Assembly (NCBI GenBank): GCA_947503625.1
Contig: CANNEK010000003.1
Span: 1 to 64,000 of the forward strand
Length of the DNA stretch: 64,000 nucleotides
Direction of reading: 5' to 3'
Source of the DNA: an uncultured Kordiimonas sp.
GTDB lineage: Bacteria > Pseudomonadota > Alphaproteobacteria > Sphingomonadales > Kordiimonadaceae
A program made the translations under genes and the position numbers. Of the stretch, positions 28,057 through 36,849 are shown in pieces (position 1 is the first letter of the stretch; each line of letters opens with the position of its first letter). Under the pieces are notes generated by a model. It worked only from the letters and a program-made list of their open reading frames with translations. It made no database searches and had not been told where the DNA came from.

Positions 28057-28956
28057 ATGGACATTGTATTGACCCTTGTCGTCAACCCTGAGCGATCAGG
28101 TGATTTGAACGAAGCATGCAGGCATATTGAATCCATAAACGTTTTTTCAGACATAAACATACATGTTTTGGCAAAACATTGCTCAATCGACATCACATTC
28201 AAAGCAGAGTACTTTTCTGAAGCAAACGAGATCATATCTGGGGCAATGGCACAATATCCTCATGTAGACTGGTGCTTGCAACCAGACCTGCCTGCGCGCC
28301 GCAAGCGCATGTTGATCGCCGATATGGATTCCACCATGATTACGGTCGAATGCATTGATGAACTCGCAGATTTTGTTGGCGCTAAAGAACAAGTGTCCCG
28401 GATTACTGAAGCCGCCATGCGCGGCGAACTTGATTTCGAAGATGCCCTGAAGGAACGAGTTGCATTATTGCGTGGCCTGCCAACTGAGAAACTGGAAACA
28501 TGCTATAGGGAACGCATCAAAATCATGCACGGCGCTAAAGCGCTGGTGCAAACAATGGCTGCCAACGGCGCTTTCACAGCCCTGGTGTCGGGTGGTTTCA
28601 CTTTCTTCACCGAGCGAGTATCTGCGGAAATAGGTTTCAAAGACCACCGGGCAAACACACTTGAAATAAATGAAGGAAGTTTGACCGGCTGCGTTGTTGA
28701 ACCCATATGCGGTGCGTCGGCAAAACTTGAGGCATTGCATGAATATTGTGATGACCTGGGATTGACAGCCTATCAAGTTCTGGCCGTGGGAGACGGTGCC
28801 AATGACATTCCCATGCTGCAGGCTGCTGGCCTTGGAGTTGCCTATCATGCGAAACCCAAAACAGCGGCGGCGACCCACGCAGCAGTGCGGAACGGAGATT
28901 TATCCACGCTATTGTATTTTCAAGGGTACGCCCGGGACGAGTTTGTTGGCCTGTGA
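28057..28956 (+). CDS. serB: Phosphoserine phosphatase
   Basis: A 299-residue HAD-superfamily enzyme, the last step of serine synthesis. An N-terminal regulatory region of about 85 residues precedes the catalytic domain. HAD motifs: ADMDSTMITVECIDELADF (nucleophile Asp and acid Asp), LVSGGFTFFTERV (Ser/Gly motif II), and AVGDGANDIPMLQAAGLGVAYHAKP (metal aspartates). It is divergent from miaA with 30 bp between starts, so the promoters overlap. Confidence 0.95.
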   Translation: MDIVLTLVVNPERSGDLNEACRHIESINVFSDINIHVLAKHCSIDITFKAEYFSEANEIISGAMAQYPHVDWCLQPDLPARRKRMLIADMDSTMITVECIDELADFVGAKEQVSRITEAAMRGELDFEDALKERVALLRGLPTEKLETCYRERIKIMHGAKALVQTMAANGAFTALVSGGFTFFTERVSAEIGFKDHRANTLEINEGSLTGCVVEPICGASAKLEALHEYCDDLGLTAYQVLAVGDGANDIPMLQAAGLGVAYHAKPKTAAATHAAVRNGDLSTLLYFQGYARDEFVGL

Positions 28957-29040
28957 GCTCCCTGACTTTAACACCCTTGCGCAGCGTGTTACCGGATACC
29001 TTGGAACATACCCGATAACACATCTGATGTAGTCGCCCGG

Positions 29041-29526
29041 CTAGATCGGGTCGGGATTGTAGAGTAGTGGCAGGAAGAAGTTCCCTGCGGCAAGTAACAA
29101 AGTGCCCAGTAGAGGACTATGAATATCTCCGATCCCCATTGGCATGTTCTTGAACACGTCACCAAAGGCGTAGACCCAAATGACAAATGCGAGCGCGCTG
29201 ATCGCCACAGCCGGCCATTCGGCCTCGATGTTTCTTTCTCGGTCTCTCGTCAAATATGCGCGTAAAGCAAAGACTCCGGCTAAACATATCAATGACCACG
29301 ACGACCACGCCCAGGGGGCAGTAAAAAAGTCATCGGCAGGAGAACCGCTCCCGAAGTGCTGGTTGATCGCAGACTGCCCGACCAGATACAAAGCAACCAC
29401 TTCAGTTGGTATGAGTTTGACGAGCTTTTCCGCATATGTCGGCGGCTCATAACTTGCCTCCTCCTCGGCAAGAATATCTGCCGCGGGCCTCACCCTCTGG
29501 ATTCGAAAAACACTTGTCATCGTCAA
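29041..29526 (-). CDS. Membrane protein of unknown function
   Basis: A 161-residue protein with an N-terminal soluble part (PPTYAEKLVKLIPTEVVALYLVGQSAI) and three hydrophobic segments near residues 70-90, 105-122 and 138-156. I do not recognise the family. Its start overlaps the stop of the 551-residue gene by 4 bp (ATGA), so the two are translationally coupled and probably act together. The C-terminus ends NPDPI. Confidence 0.65.
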   Translation of the reverse strand: MTMTSVFRIQRVRPAADILAEEEASYEPPTYAEKLVKLIPTEVVALYLVGQSAINQHFGSGSPADDFFTAPWAWSSWSLICLAGVFALRAYLTRDRERNIEAEWPAVAISALAFVIWVYAFGDVFKNMPMGIGDIHSPLLGTLLLAAGNFFLPLLYNPDPI

Positions 29527-31178
29527 ACTCCCTTAGCCACAGCGCCTACAGTCATGTATTTTTTCTGCGTTGCAACAACACCCGAAACGCCCGAATCAAT
29601 TTCGGCATACCCGGCAGCAAATTTCTCGAGTTTCAACTTGGTACGCTGGTCAGGTATTTCGATCTCTGTTCCAATGATTTTGATTGTCACCAGAGACAAA
29701 ATTGAATTGATGATCGCTTTGACGCCCTTCAAAATAAGGTTCAGAACGGCTTCAACAATCTTGTTGAACGGAAATGGCAGGTTGGCATTGAAACGGGGCA
29801 GACGTTTTATCTTACCTTTGATCTGGACGCCCTTGCTGTTGGTCTCAACGCGAAGCTCGATTTCCCCGGGCCCCGTAAGAGAAAGGCCCGCCTTGCTGCA
29901 AGACCATTTCGTGCTGCAACGCAAAACCCGCCGGACACACGCTTCAATATGGGCGCCGATATCAATGTGAATAGACCCTGAGAGATTGAGGTTTGTCGCG
30001 TCTCCGCTTAAATCCACATCAGGGTTCTTGAGTTGCGTCCAGTAGCATCCCCTGCCTTTAACAACCAGAACCTTGAGCCATTTGGTACAATTGCTGCGCC
30101 GGGTCTGATCAACACCCGCAGTTGCAAGTGCATCCAAAGCATATTCATTGATACCAAGAGCAAACCCCTGCTCCGCCCCCAACACTTCAACAGCCTTCTT
30201 GCGTCCGCCAGCAATCTGGTTGTTTCGCAGTGCTGCGCGCGCTTCAAGGTTTGCAAGGACACTGTTCGTTTCAACGAGCTTCGCCTCAATCGTTTTTTCC
30301 GAGCACAGACGCAACTCACTCTTGTCATCACTATCCTCAAAGAAGATAGCTTCAAGACTGCCTTCTCTTTCGATATCGCGTATCAATGCAGATTCGTATT
30401 TGGCAAAAGCGTCTGCCATTTCCTCATCAACCTGCTGCCCACGAGCGATCCTGTCAGTGTCATAACCAATCGTGAGAATGTCTTCCGAAATGTCGAAAAA
30501 AGCTGGCACACTGGGCATATCGCCAATGTCCGGTGCGGGCAGTTCCATACCCTCGATGGTTCTCGGCGCATAGTTGTTCGCAATGATATTGATCACTATA
30601 ACGATCAGGTCTTTGCAACTATCTTCCTGTAGTGCCACAGCGCCAGACTGACTGGAATTCTGCAGCAACTTGAGCGCTTCAGCCATCTTTGTACGCTCGA
30701 ACCTGATTTTGTGAAGCTCCGCGAACAGCGCGTGTTTATCATCCATGTTTTTATCAATGAACAGACGCAAACGACCCTCAAGAGACAAATCCAGCACGAC
30801 TTTGCTCGCACCGTTGTCCCAAGCCAGTTCTATTTTTAGCTGCGAGAGGGAAACATTGATATTTGGCTTCGACCCCAAAGCAGCCCCCGGCTCATCGTCC
30901 TCACCTACAACCCGGTTCCACGGCCCGGGGTCTGAAGCCGCATCATAAGGGAAAAAGTCGATCTCAATCGGTGCCAGACCTTGAATTTTAATGTCGAACG
31001 TGCGGTCATCTTGACCATCATTAAATGTGAAGGACTGCGCGTAGCTGTATCTGGCTTTGTCTTTCTGAAAATGCTTGGATAAAAAACTGTTGAGCGCGGA
31101 CTGACTAACAGAACCCAGAATTTCCGCTTGCCGCTTGTATTGGCTGGAAAGGCTCTTCCAATGCGAGACATAATCCAT
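29523..31178 (-). CDS. Large protein of unknown function, partner of the membrane protein
   Basis: A 551-residue protein with no signal peptide. The N-terminal third is acidic beta-rich sequence (FTFNDGQDDRTFDIKIQGLAPIEIDFFPY), the middle is helical (LVETNSVLANLEARAALRNNQIAGG), and the last 170 residues alternate beta strands with an amphipathic helical patch (PFPFNKIVEAVLNLILKGVKAIINSILSLVTIKII). That pattern loosely resembles lipid-binding TULIP/P47-like proteins, but the similarity is by eye and weak. AAAGGGG sits 8 nt before ATG 31178. It is coupled to the downstream membrane-protein gene. Two palindromes lie upstream. Reality of the gene is firm from length and signals; function is unknown. 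Confidence 0.7.
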   Translation of the reverse strand: MDYVSHWKSLSSQYKRQAEILGSVSQSALNSFLSKHFQKDKARYSYAQSFTFNDGQDDRTFDIKIQGLAPIEIDFFPYDAASDPGPWNRVVGEDDEPGAALGSKPNINVSLSQLKIELAWDNGASKVVLDLSLEGRLRLFIDKNMDDKHALFAELHKIRFERTKMAEALKLLQNSSQSGAVALQEDSCKDLIVIVINIIANNYAPRTIEGMELPAPDIGDMPSVPAFFDISEDILTIGYDTDRIARGQQVDEEMADAFAKYESALIRDIEREGSLEAIFFEDSDDKSELRLCSEKTIEAKLVETNSVLANLEARAALRNNQIAGGRKKAVEVLGAEQGFALGINEYALDALATAGVDQTRRSNCTKWLKVLVVKGRGCYWTQLKNPDVDLSGDATNLNLSGSIHIDIGAHIEACVRRVLRCSTKWSCSKAGLSLTGPGEIELRVETNSKGVQIKGKIKRLPRFNANLPFPFNKIVEAVLNLILKGVKAIINSILSLVTIKIIGTEIEIPDQRTKLKLEKFAAGYAEIDSGVSGVVATQKKYMTVGAVAKGV

Positions 31179-31194
31179 AGTGTAATCCCCTTTT

Positions 31195-31252
31195 GTTGAT
31201 CAATTTCATCAACTATGAGGAAACACACAGGAACTGCTGTGACGGCCGTCAC
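31195..31252. promoter_or_regulatory. Palindromes before the unknown gene pair
   Basis: GTTGAT-N7-ATCAAC (31195-31213) and the perfect 14-bp palindrome GTGACGGCCGTCAC (31239-31252) lie 17-74 bp upstream of the 551-residue gene, in a 149-bp gap that otherwise holds only the degP terminator. They look like operators rather than terminators, since no T-run follows. Confidence 0.45.
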
Positions 31253-31279
31253 GTCCGCGAATGCAGACCGATACTGTTC

Positions 31280-31306
31280 AAAAAAAGGGCCGCCGAAGCG
31301 ACCCTT
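31280..31306 (-). terminator. degP rho-independent terminator
   Basis: On the minus strand AAGGGTCGC-TTCG-GCGGCCCTT is followed by a T-run, 22-48 bp after the degP stop. It closes the hflK-hflC-DUF2065-degP unit. Confidence 0.88.
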
Positions 31307-31327
31307 GCTTAAAGTCTGTTCAATAGA

Positions 31328-32845
31328 CTATTCGTCGGTTGTTAATCGAAGTGGAATATGAACCGTGTTGCCGCGAAGATTGACAAGGATCAGAACGCGC
31401 TCGCGTCCCGCATCAATCGCTTCGTCGAACAAGTCCACAACCTCGCTGGGGCTGTCCACCCGTTGTTGATTAACCCGCACGATAACAGCACCTGCACGAA
31501 TACCCGCGCGATACGCTGCACTGCGACGAGATACTCTCAGCACCGCAACGCCAGCGACATCTTCATCAAGCTCGTAACGTTGGCGCAAGCTGTCATTCAG
31601 CGGTGCCAACTCCATTCCTTCGGTCAACTCACGATCAGAGTCACTACGCCGACGATTGTTTTCGCCGTCTTCTTCCTCTTCATCGTTACCAAGAAGAGCA
31701 AGTTCATCAGGGAGTGCACCTGTCCGAACCGAAACAGTCCGCCGCTCGCCATTGCGAACAATCTCCACATCAACTGCCTTATCTATTGATGTGCGCTTCA
31801 CAAGGTTACTCAGGCTCCGTTGGTCAATCACCTTCTTGCCGTCCCACTCGGTGATAATATCGCCTTCTTGCAATTGAGCGGCTTGGGCAGGGCTGTCAGG
31901 TTCTACACGGGTTACCATCGCGCCATCCCTGATATCCAGACCAAGGGTCTCTGCAATTTCTTCAGTTAGGGGCTGAATACCAACACCGAGCCAGCCGCGG
32001 CGAACCTTGCCAAACTCCTGCAATTGCTCAACAACATTTTTGGCATGATTGGACGGAATCGAAAAACCAATACCAACATTGCCGCCGGACGGTGAGAAGA
32101 TAGCTGTATTAACACCAACGACCTCACCCTGCATGTTAAAGAGCGGGCCGCCTGAATTACCTCGGTTTATTGACGCATCAGTTTGGATAAAATCAACATC
32201 ATTGGCATTGCCAATGTTCCGGTTGCGAGCGGAAATAATCCCGGCAGTAACAGTGCCATTCTGGCCAAAAGGGTTACCAATGGCAATTACCCAGTCACCA
32301 ATACGGGTACTCTCATCATCACCCCACTCCACAGCAGGGAAATCATCGCCGTTTTCATGATTGATTTTAAGAACGGCAAGGTCAGACAAGGCATCGCGCC
32401 CCAGGACTTCGGCCGTATATTCGCTACGATCAGGGAACGAAACTGTTATTTCATCAGCGTCTTCCACCACATGATTATTGGTGATGACGATACCTGAACT
32501 ATCAATAACGAAACCAGACCCGAGAGACCGTGCCTGCCGTGGCTCTTCTTCCTGCTCGAAGCGATCCCGGAACTGCTCCCAAAACTCTTCAAATGGCATG
32601 CCTTCAGGAATCTGGGGCATTCGGCGATTTCCGCCACGCGCTCGAACCGTTTGCACCGTTGAGATATTAACCACAGCTGGGGACAGGGTTTCAACAAGGT
32701 CTGCAAACGTGTCAGGCCGGTCGTCAGCGCGAACCTCTGGCATCGCAATTACAGCCAGTGCAGCAATCAAAAAGCCAGTTAGTAAAGCTTTCATCGGCCA
32801 TGCGATAGCTCGCTGGTCAATTGTTTTTGTCAAGTAAGTGCGCAA
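31328..32845 (-). CDS. degP: Periplasmic serine protease, DegP/HtrA family
   Basis: A 505-residue envelope protease and chaperone. A signal peptide (ALLTGFLIAALAVIAMPEVRA) is followed by the trypsin-like domain with the full triad: His in ITNNHVVEDADE, Asp in LSDLAVLKI, Ser in NRGNSGGPLF. Two PDZ domains follow (from GWLGVGIQPL and from GVAVLRVSRRSAAYRAGIRAGAVI), separated by an acidic-basic linker (NDEEEEDGENNRRRSDSDREL). TTG 32845 has AGGAG 7 nt upstream; ATG 32794 would place the signal peptide right at the start. The second PDZ is divergent. Context with HflKC supports a role in membrane and envelope protein quality control. Confidence 0.93.
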   Translation of the reverse strand: MRTYLTKTIDQRAIAWPMKALLTGFLIAALAVIAMPEVRADDRPDTFADLVETLSPAVVNISTVQTVRARGGNRRMPQIPEGMPFEEFWEQFRDRFEQEEEPRQARSLGSGFVIDSSGIVITNNHVVEDADEITVSFPDRSEYTAEVLGRDALSDLAVLKINHENGDDFPAVEWGDDESTRIGDWVIAIGNPFGQNGTVTAGIISARNRNIGNANDVDFIQTDASINRGNSGGPLFNMQGEVVGVNTAIFSPSGGNVGIGFSIPSNHAKNVVEQLQEFGKVRRGWLGVGIQPLTEEIAETLGLDIRDGAMVTRVEPDSPAQAAQLQEGDIITEWDGKKVIDQRSLSNLVKRTSIDKAVDVEIVRNGERRTVSVRTGALPDELALLGNDEEEEDGENNRRRSDSDRELTEGMELAPLNDSLRQRYELDEDVAGVAVLRVSRRSAAYRAGIRAGAVIVRVNQQRVDSPSEVVDLFDEAIDAGRERVLILVNLRGNTVHIPLRLTTDE

Positions 32846-32906
32846 TGCACCTCTCCTTTATTGTTAACTCGTTACTCTAGTTGTACTGCGGCGGACCGAA
32901 AAAAGA

Positions 32907-33101
32907 TCACACACTTCGTACGAGCCATACAATGGCTACACCAATCGCCGCCATGGTCAAGCCCATGCGCCGCAGCTTTGCGGCGGGTTGTTCAAGCATT
33001 GCGATAAGCAGCGCTTTCATCCCCGAGGGCAAAAGAGCATAGGCCACGCCCTCAATGAAAAGAGCGAGGCCTATGCCAATGATTAATAGCGACCAGTCCA
33101 A
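32907..33101 (-). CDS. DUF2065 small membrane protein
   Basis: A 64-residue protein with two hydrophobic segments around a short basic loop (MLEQPAAKLRRMG), matching DUF2065, whose members often lie beside hflC in proteobacteria. It is 27 bp after hflC and 61 bp before degP, so it is cotranscribed. The function is not established. Confidence 0.85.
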   Translation of the reverse strand: MDWSLLIIGIGLALFIEGVAYALLPSGMKALLIAMLEQPAAKLRRMGLTMAAIGVAIVWLVRSV

Positions 33102-33128
33102 AACAGCCCTTAACTGCTACAGGTTAAT

Positions 33129-34004
33129 CTAGTTATTTTTCTCGCCTTTGGAATTCACGAACAACTTGAAGAATTCACTATCCGGTGAAAGGATAAGCCG
33201 GGTATCGTCGCTCCCAAGGGCGGCCTTGTATGCCTGCATGGTACGATAGAACTCGAAAAAGTCTTCGTCCTTACCAAAAGCTTCAGCAAAAATCTTGACC
33301 GCTCGACCATCCGCTTCACCACGAATAATTTGTGATTGACGTTCAGCGTTGGCAATCAAAACAGCTTCCTGCCTGTCTGCATCCGACGTGATTTTCACCG
33401 CGTCCCGCTTGCCCTCAGCGCGCTTCTCAGCGGCTTCTTGCTGGCGTTCGGTTTGCATACGCTGAAAAATCGCCTGACTGTTCTGAGGTGGCAAATCAAC
33501 CCGTTTCAACCGGACATCTACCACTTCAAGGCCGATGGAGGCAGCGCGCTGGTTTGTCAGTTCGCTGATTTGGCCCATCAGGTTTGCCCGCTGGCCAGAA
33601 ACAATGTTTTGCATTGGTTCACTGGCAAGAACATCTCGAACTGTTGAGACCATAATACCTTCCAGTAAATCGCTCGCAATACGATCTGTGGCGGCCGCCT
33701 GATAACGCTTCAGCGGATCAACAACTTTATAACGGGCAAAACTGTCCACCAGAATACGGCGTTGATCGCTCGCCAACACTTCTTGAGGGCGAATATCAAG
33801 GCTCAGAATACGTTTGTCGATAAAGATAACCTGTTCAACGATCGGCAACTTGAAATGCAGACCAGGTTCCGGAACTGTCCGCTTGGGCTCACCAAATTGA
33901 ACAACAAGCGCTTGTTCGCGCTCACTAACAATATAAAGGCTGCTTGCACCAACAAAGAAGATGAGGGCCAGAGATATAAGGCCGGCTATTGCTTTAGCAT
34001 TCAT
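33129..34004 (-). CDS. hflC: FtsH protease modulator HflC
   Basis: A 291-residue SPFH/prohibitin-family protein anchored by one N-terminal helix (ISLALIFFVGASSLYIV). VSEREQALVVQFGEPKRTVPEPGLHFKLPIVEQV opens the band-7 domain; a coiled coil (RQQEAAEKRAEGKRDAVKI) follows. With HflK it forms the large periplasmic cage that regulates the FtsH protease. It begins 2 bp after hflK. Confidence 0.95.
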   Translation of the reverse strand: MNAKAIAGLISLALIFFVGASSLYIVSEREQALVVQFGEPKRTVPEPGLHFKLPIVEQVIFIDKRILSLDIRPQEVLASDQRRILVDSFARYKVVDPLKRYQAAATDRIASDLLEGIMVSTVRDVLASEPMQNIVSGQRANLMGQISELTNQRAASIGLEVVDVRLKRVDLPPQNSQAIFQRMQTERQQEAAEKRAEGKRDAVKITSDADRQEAVLIANAERQSQIIRGEADGRAVKIFAEAFGKDEDFFEFYRTMQAYKAALGSDDTRLILSPDSEFFKLFVNSKGEKNN

Positions 34005-34006
34005 GG

Positions 34007-35083
34007 CTATTCTCCCTCTTTTTTCGTTTTGTTGAGTTCAGTGAGCGGCAGATAAGGCACAACACCCGACCCGGCCTCGCCATCAAGAATGATCTTATCC
34101 ATCCCGGAAAGAATTTGCTCCATGGTTTCCAGATAAATTCGCTTCCTTGTTACGTCTTTAGCGGCAACATACTCATTGTAAACGGAAGTGAACCGAGCTG
34201 CTTCACCTTCGGCCCTTGCAACCGTTTGGGCACGATAAGCTTCAGCCTGTTGAAGCATCCGCTCAGCCTCGCCCTGCGCCCGGGGAATGACCTCGTTTGC
34301 GTACCGTGCAGCTTCGTTTCGAGACCTTTGCTGATCTGCCTCGGCACGCTGCACGTCAAGGAAAGCGTCTTTCACAGCTTCCGGTGCTTCGGATTCGATG
34401 ATCTGAACCCTTAGAACACGAACACCACTTTCATAGCTGTCCAGCGTCGTAATGATCTGCTCTAGCGCTTGTTGCTGGATCTGCTCCCTAGCGGTTGTAA
34501 TGATTGGCACAATCCGGTTCTTGCCAACGATCTCACGCATCACACTTTCAGATACAGATTTGATGGTCCCTTCCGGGTCCCGCAATTTAAAGAGATAGTT
34601 GCCGAGGTCTTTGATTTGCCAAACAACATTAAAACGAACATCAACGATGTTTTCATCCTGGGTCAGCATCAGGCTTTCATCAAGGCCACCGGCACGACGA
34701 GAGGCAGAACCGTTGGTACCAATCGAGATGGTTTTTTCGTCGGTGACACCTCGTACTTCAACAGTTTCCACAGGATAAGGTAAATGCCAATGCAGGCCGG
34801 GGTCAGACAAAATTGTCCGTTCCCCAAACCGGAGAACTACACCCTGCTCATTGGGTTCAACCCGGTAGAAACCGCTGAGCAACCAGAATGTGATTGCCAC
34901 CAGTATCAACATCAACACCCCGCCTTTGCCGCCTGGAAGTGCATTTTTGAGCTTCTCCTGGCCCTTGCGGATTACTTCATCAATATTCGGCTCATTGCCG
35001 CCGCCGCGGCCACCACCACCACGTTGGCCATTCCCCCATGGATTGTTGGGGCGGTCGCCGTCTCCATTATTCTGCCAGGGCAT
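34007..35083 (-). CDS. hflK: FtsH protease modulator HflK
   Basis: A 358-residue SPFH protein, partner of HflC. The N-terminus is Gly/Asn-rich (NNPWGNGQRGGGGRGGGNEP) and cytoplasmic, then one membrane helix (GVLMLILVAITFWLLSGFY), then the band-7 domain (VEPNEQGVVLRFGERTILSDPGLHWHLPYPVETV) and a long coiled coil. It starts the hflK-hflC-DUF2065-degP operon and is divergent from mrp, with 163 bp between starts. Confidence 0.95.
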   Translation of the reverse strand: MPWQNNGDGDRPNNPWGNGQRGGGGRGGGNEPNIDEVIRKGQEKLKNALPGGKGGVLMLILVAITFWLLSGFYRVEPNEQGVVLRFGERTILSDPGLHWHLPYPVETVEVRGVTDEKTISIGTNGSASRRAGGLDESLMLTQDENIVDVRFNVVWQIKDLGNYLFKLRDPEGTIKSVSESVMREIVGKNRIVPIITTAREQIQQQALEQIITTLDSYESGVRVLRVQIIESEAPEAVKDAFLDVQRAEADQQRSRNEAARYANEVIPRAQGEAERMLQQAEAYRAQTVARAEGEAARFTSVYNEYVAAKDVTRKRIYLETMEQILSGMDKIILDGEAGSGVVPYLPLTELNKTKKEGE

Positions 35084-35246
35084 ACTTTACTCCTTCCGGC
35101 GTCACGAACGTGACTTTCTTCGCAGGCTTCCTATATAGAAAGCCTGTGTATTGAATAGCTATATATGGTAGGGACACCCCGCCTGCAATGATGTAACGCC
35201 AAATTCCACGACATTTGCGATGAAAATAGAGTTTAGAGGGCGATTT

Positions 35247-36350
35247 ATGGAACAAAACTTAAAACAAATGGTGCAAAAGTCGCTCGAATCCTTCACTGCC
35301 CCCGGACGCGACCGGAATATCGTCGAAGAAGGCAATGTGAGTGCTGTGATTGTTGACAAGGATCAGGTCGGTGTCGTGCTCGACTTTGGAGATGCCCTGC
35401 CCGATGACATCGGCAGTTTTCGCAGCGAAATCGAACTGTCGCTCAAAAAGCTGACAGGCGTAGTTTCGGCGAATGTGGTAGTGACGTCTTCGTCCAAAAA
35501 ACCACGAAACCCCACAATTGAACCGGAGGGGGCGAGGCAGGTCAAGCCAGTTCCAACTCTGGCCCCTGCCCCGAAAGCACCACCAACACCAACGGAAATT
35601 CCCGGCGTTAAACACATTGTTGCCGTGGCGAGCGGCAAAGGTGGTGTCGGCAAATCCACCACATCGATCAATCTGGCTTTAGCTCTCAAAGAGAGCGGGC
35701 TAAGCGTCGGCGTTCTGGATGCCGACATTTTTGGCCCATCGCTGCCAATGTTGGCTGGACTCGACGCCAAACCGGAAACCAAAGACAAAATCATTCAACC
35801 TCTCGTAGCTCACGGTTTGAAGTTAATGTCGATTGGCTTTTTGATTGATGTAGACCAGCCCGTGGTCTGGAGAGGTCCGCGCGTTATGGGAGCAACGCAG
35901 CAGCTTCTCAGAGATGTTGCCTGGGGACCACTGGATGTCCTGATCGTTGATATGCCACCCGGCACAGGCGATGTGCAGCTTACCATGGTGCAGCAAGCTC
36001 CTCTTACCGGAGCTGTTATCGTGTCCACGCCCCAGGATCTTGCGTTGATCGATGCACGTAAAGGTTTGGCAATGTTTCAGAAGGTAAACGTGCCTATCCT
36101 GGGAATTGTTGAAAACATGACCAGTTTCCTCTGCCCGCACTGCGGCGGGGAAAGCCACATTTTTGGTCACGGCGGCGCTGAAGAAACAGCAGAAAACCTT
36201 GGCTGTGAGTTTTTGGGTGGCATACCACTTGAAATGGCAGTGCGCGCCAGCGCGGACGGCGGCGTCCCTTTAATGACCCAACAGACAGACAGCAGCGCAA
36301 AAAGCGCCTATGTAAAAATTGCAAAAAGAATTGCCGAAAAAATGTCGTGA
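35247..36350 (+). CDS. apbC: Mrp/ApbC iron-sulfur carrier ATPase
   Basis: A 367-residue P-loop ATPase of the Mrp/NBP35 group that assembles and transfers Fe-S clusters. An N-terminal DUF59-like domain and a Pro-rich linker (PTLAPAPKAPPTPTEIPG) precede the deviant Walker A SGKGGVGKSTTS. The cluster-binding CxxC is FLCPHCGG near residue 290. The track starts at 35220, but ATG 35247 follows GAGGGCGATTT, which I prefer. It is divergent from hflK. Confidence 0.92.
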   Translation: MEQNLKQMVQKSLESFTAPGRDRNIVEEGNVSAVIVDKDQVGVVLDFGDALPDDIGSFRSEIELSLKKLTGVVSANVVVTSSSKKPRNPTIEPEGARQVKPVPTLAPAPKAPPTPTEIPGVKHIVAVASGKGGVGKSTTSINLALALKESGLSVGVLDADIFGPSLPMLAGLDAKPETKDKIIQPLVAHGLKLMSIGFLIDVDQPVVWRGPRVMGATQQLLRDVAWGPLDVLIVDMPPGTGDVQLTMVQQAPLTGAVIVSTPQDLALIDARKGLAMFQKVNVPILGIVENMTSFLCPHCGGESHIFGHGGAEETAENLGCEFLGGIPLEMAVRASADGGVPLMTQQTDSSAKSAYVKIAKRIAEKMS

Positions 36351-36354
36351 GGCT

Positions 36355-36840
36355 TTAAAGTATCCGGTCATAAGTAACGAATGCGAATGCGGGTTGCGCA
36401 CCTTCCGCCGGATGTTCTTCCCGCGATACTTCTCGCCAGTTCTGCAATTCCAGTTCAGGGAAAAAAGTATCGCCCCCTATGGATAGGGAGACTTCAGTCA
36501 CATACAATCTATCCGCCGAAGGTAGCATATCCCTGTATATTTGGGCCCCTCCAATCACCATAGCCTCATCGACATCGACGAGTGCCGCGATCGCATCAAG
36601 AGGCGCATGGAACACTTCAACACCGTTGGCAGACCAGCTCCGATCACGTGTAATCACCAAATTGCGGCGTCCAGGCAAAGGCCGCCCAATCGATTCGAAC
36701 GTTTTGCGGCCCATAATCATGGGCTTGCCCATGGTGACCGACTTGAAGTGTTTGAGGTCCTCGGGCAAATGCCAAGGCAGGCGATTATCAATCCCGATGA
36801 CATTGTTGTCAGCCATTGCAACGATAAGGGATAGTTTCAT
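36355..36840 (-). CDS. folA: Dihydrofolate reductase
   Basis: A 161-residue enzyme that reduces dihydrofolate to tetrahydrofolate with NADPH. Motifs: VAMADNNVIGIDNRLPWHLPEDLKHFK (active-site Asp in the DLKHFK helix region), GKPMIMGRKTFESIG, and VIGGAQIYRDML. It regenerates the folate consumed by ThyA, whose gene lies upstream across a histidine-kinase gene. It is 9 bp after that kinase gene and therefore cotranscribed with it. It converges on apbC with 4 bp between stops. Confidence 0.95.
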   Translation of the reverse strand: MKLSLIVAMADNNVIGIDNRLPWHLPEDLKHFKSVTMGKPMIMGRKTFESIGRPLPGRRNLVITRDRSWSANGVEVFHAPLDAIAALVDVDEAMVIGGAQIYRDMLPSADRLYVTEVSLSIGGDTFFPELELQNWREVSREEHPAEGAQPAFAFVTYDRIL

Positions 36841-36849
36841 GAAACGCTC

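Noticed and set aside
28988-29025. GTGTTA...TAACAC hairpin after serB
   Set aside because: The stem is short with a mismatch and no T-run follows, so I do not call it a terminator.
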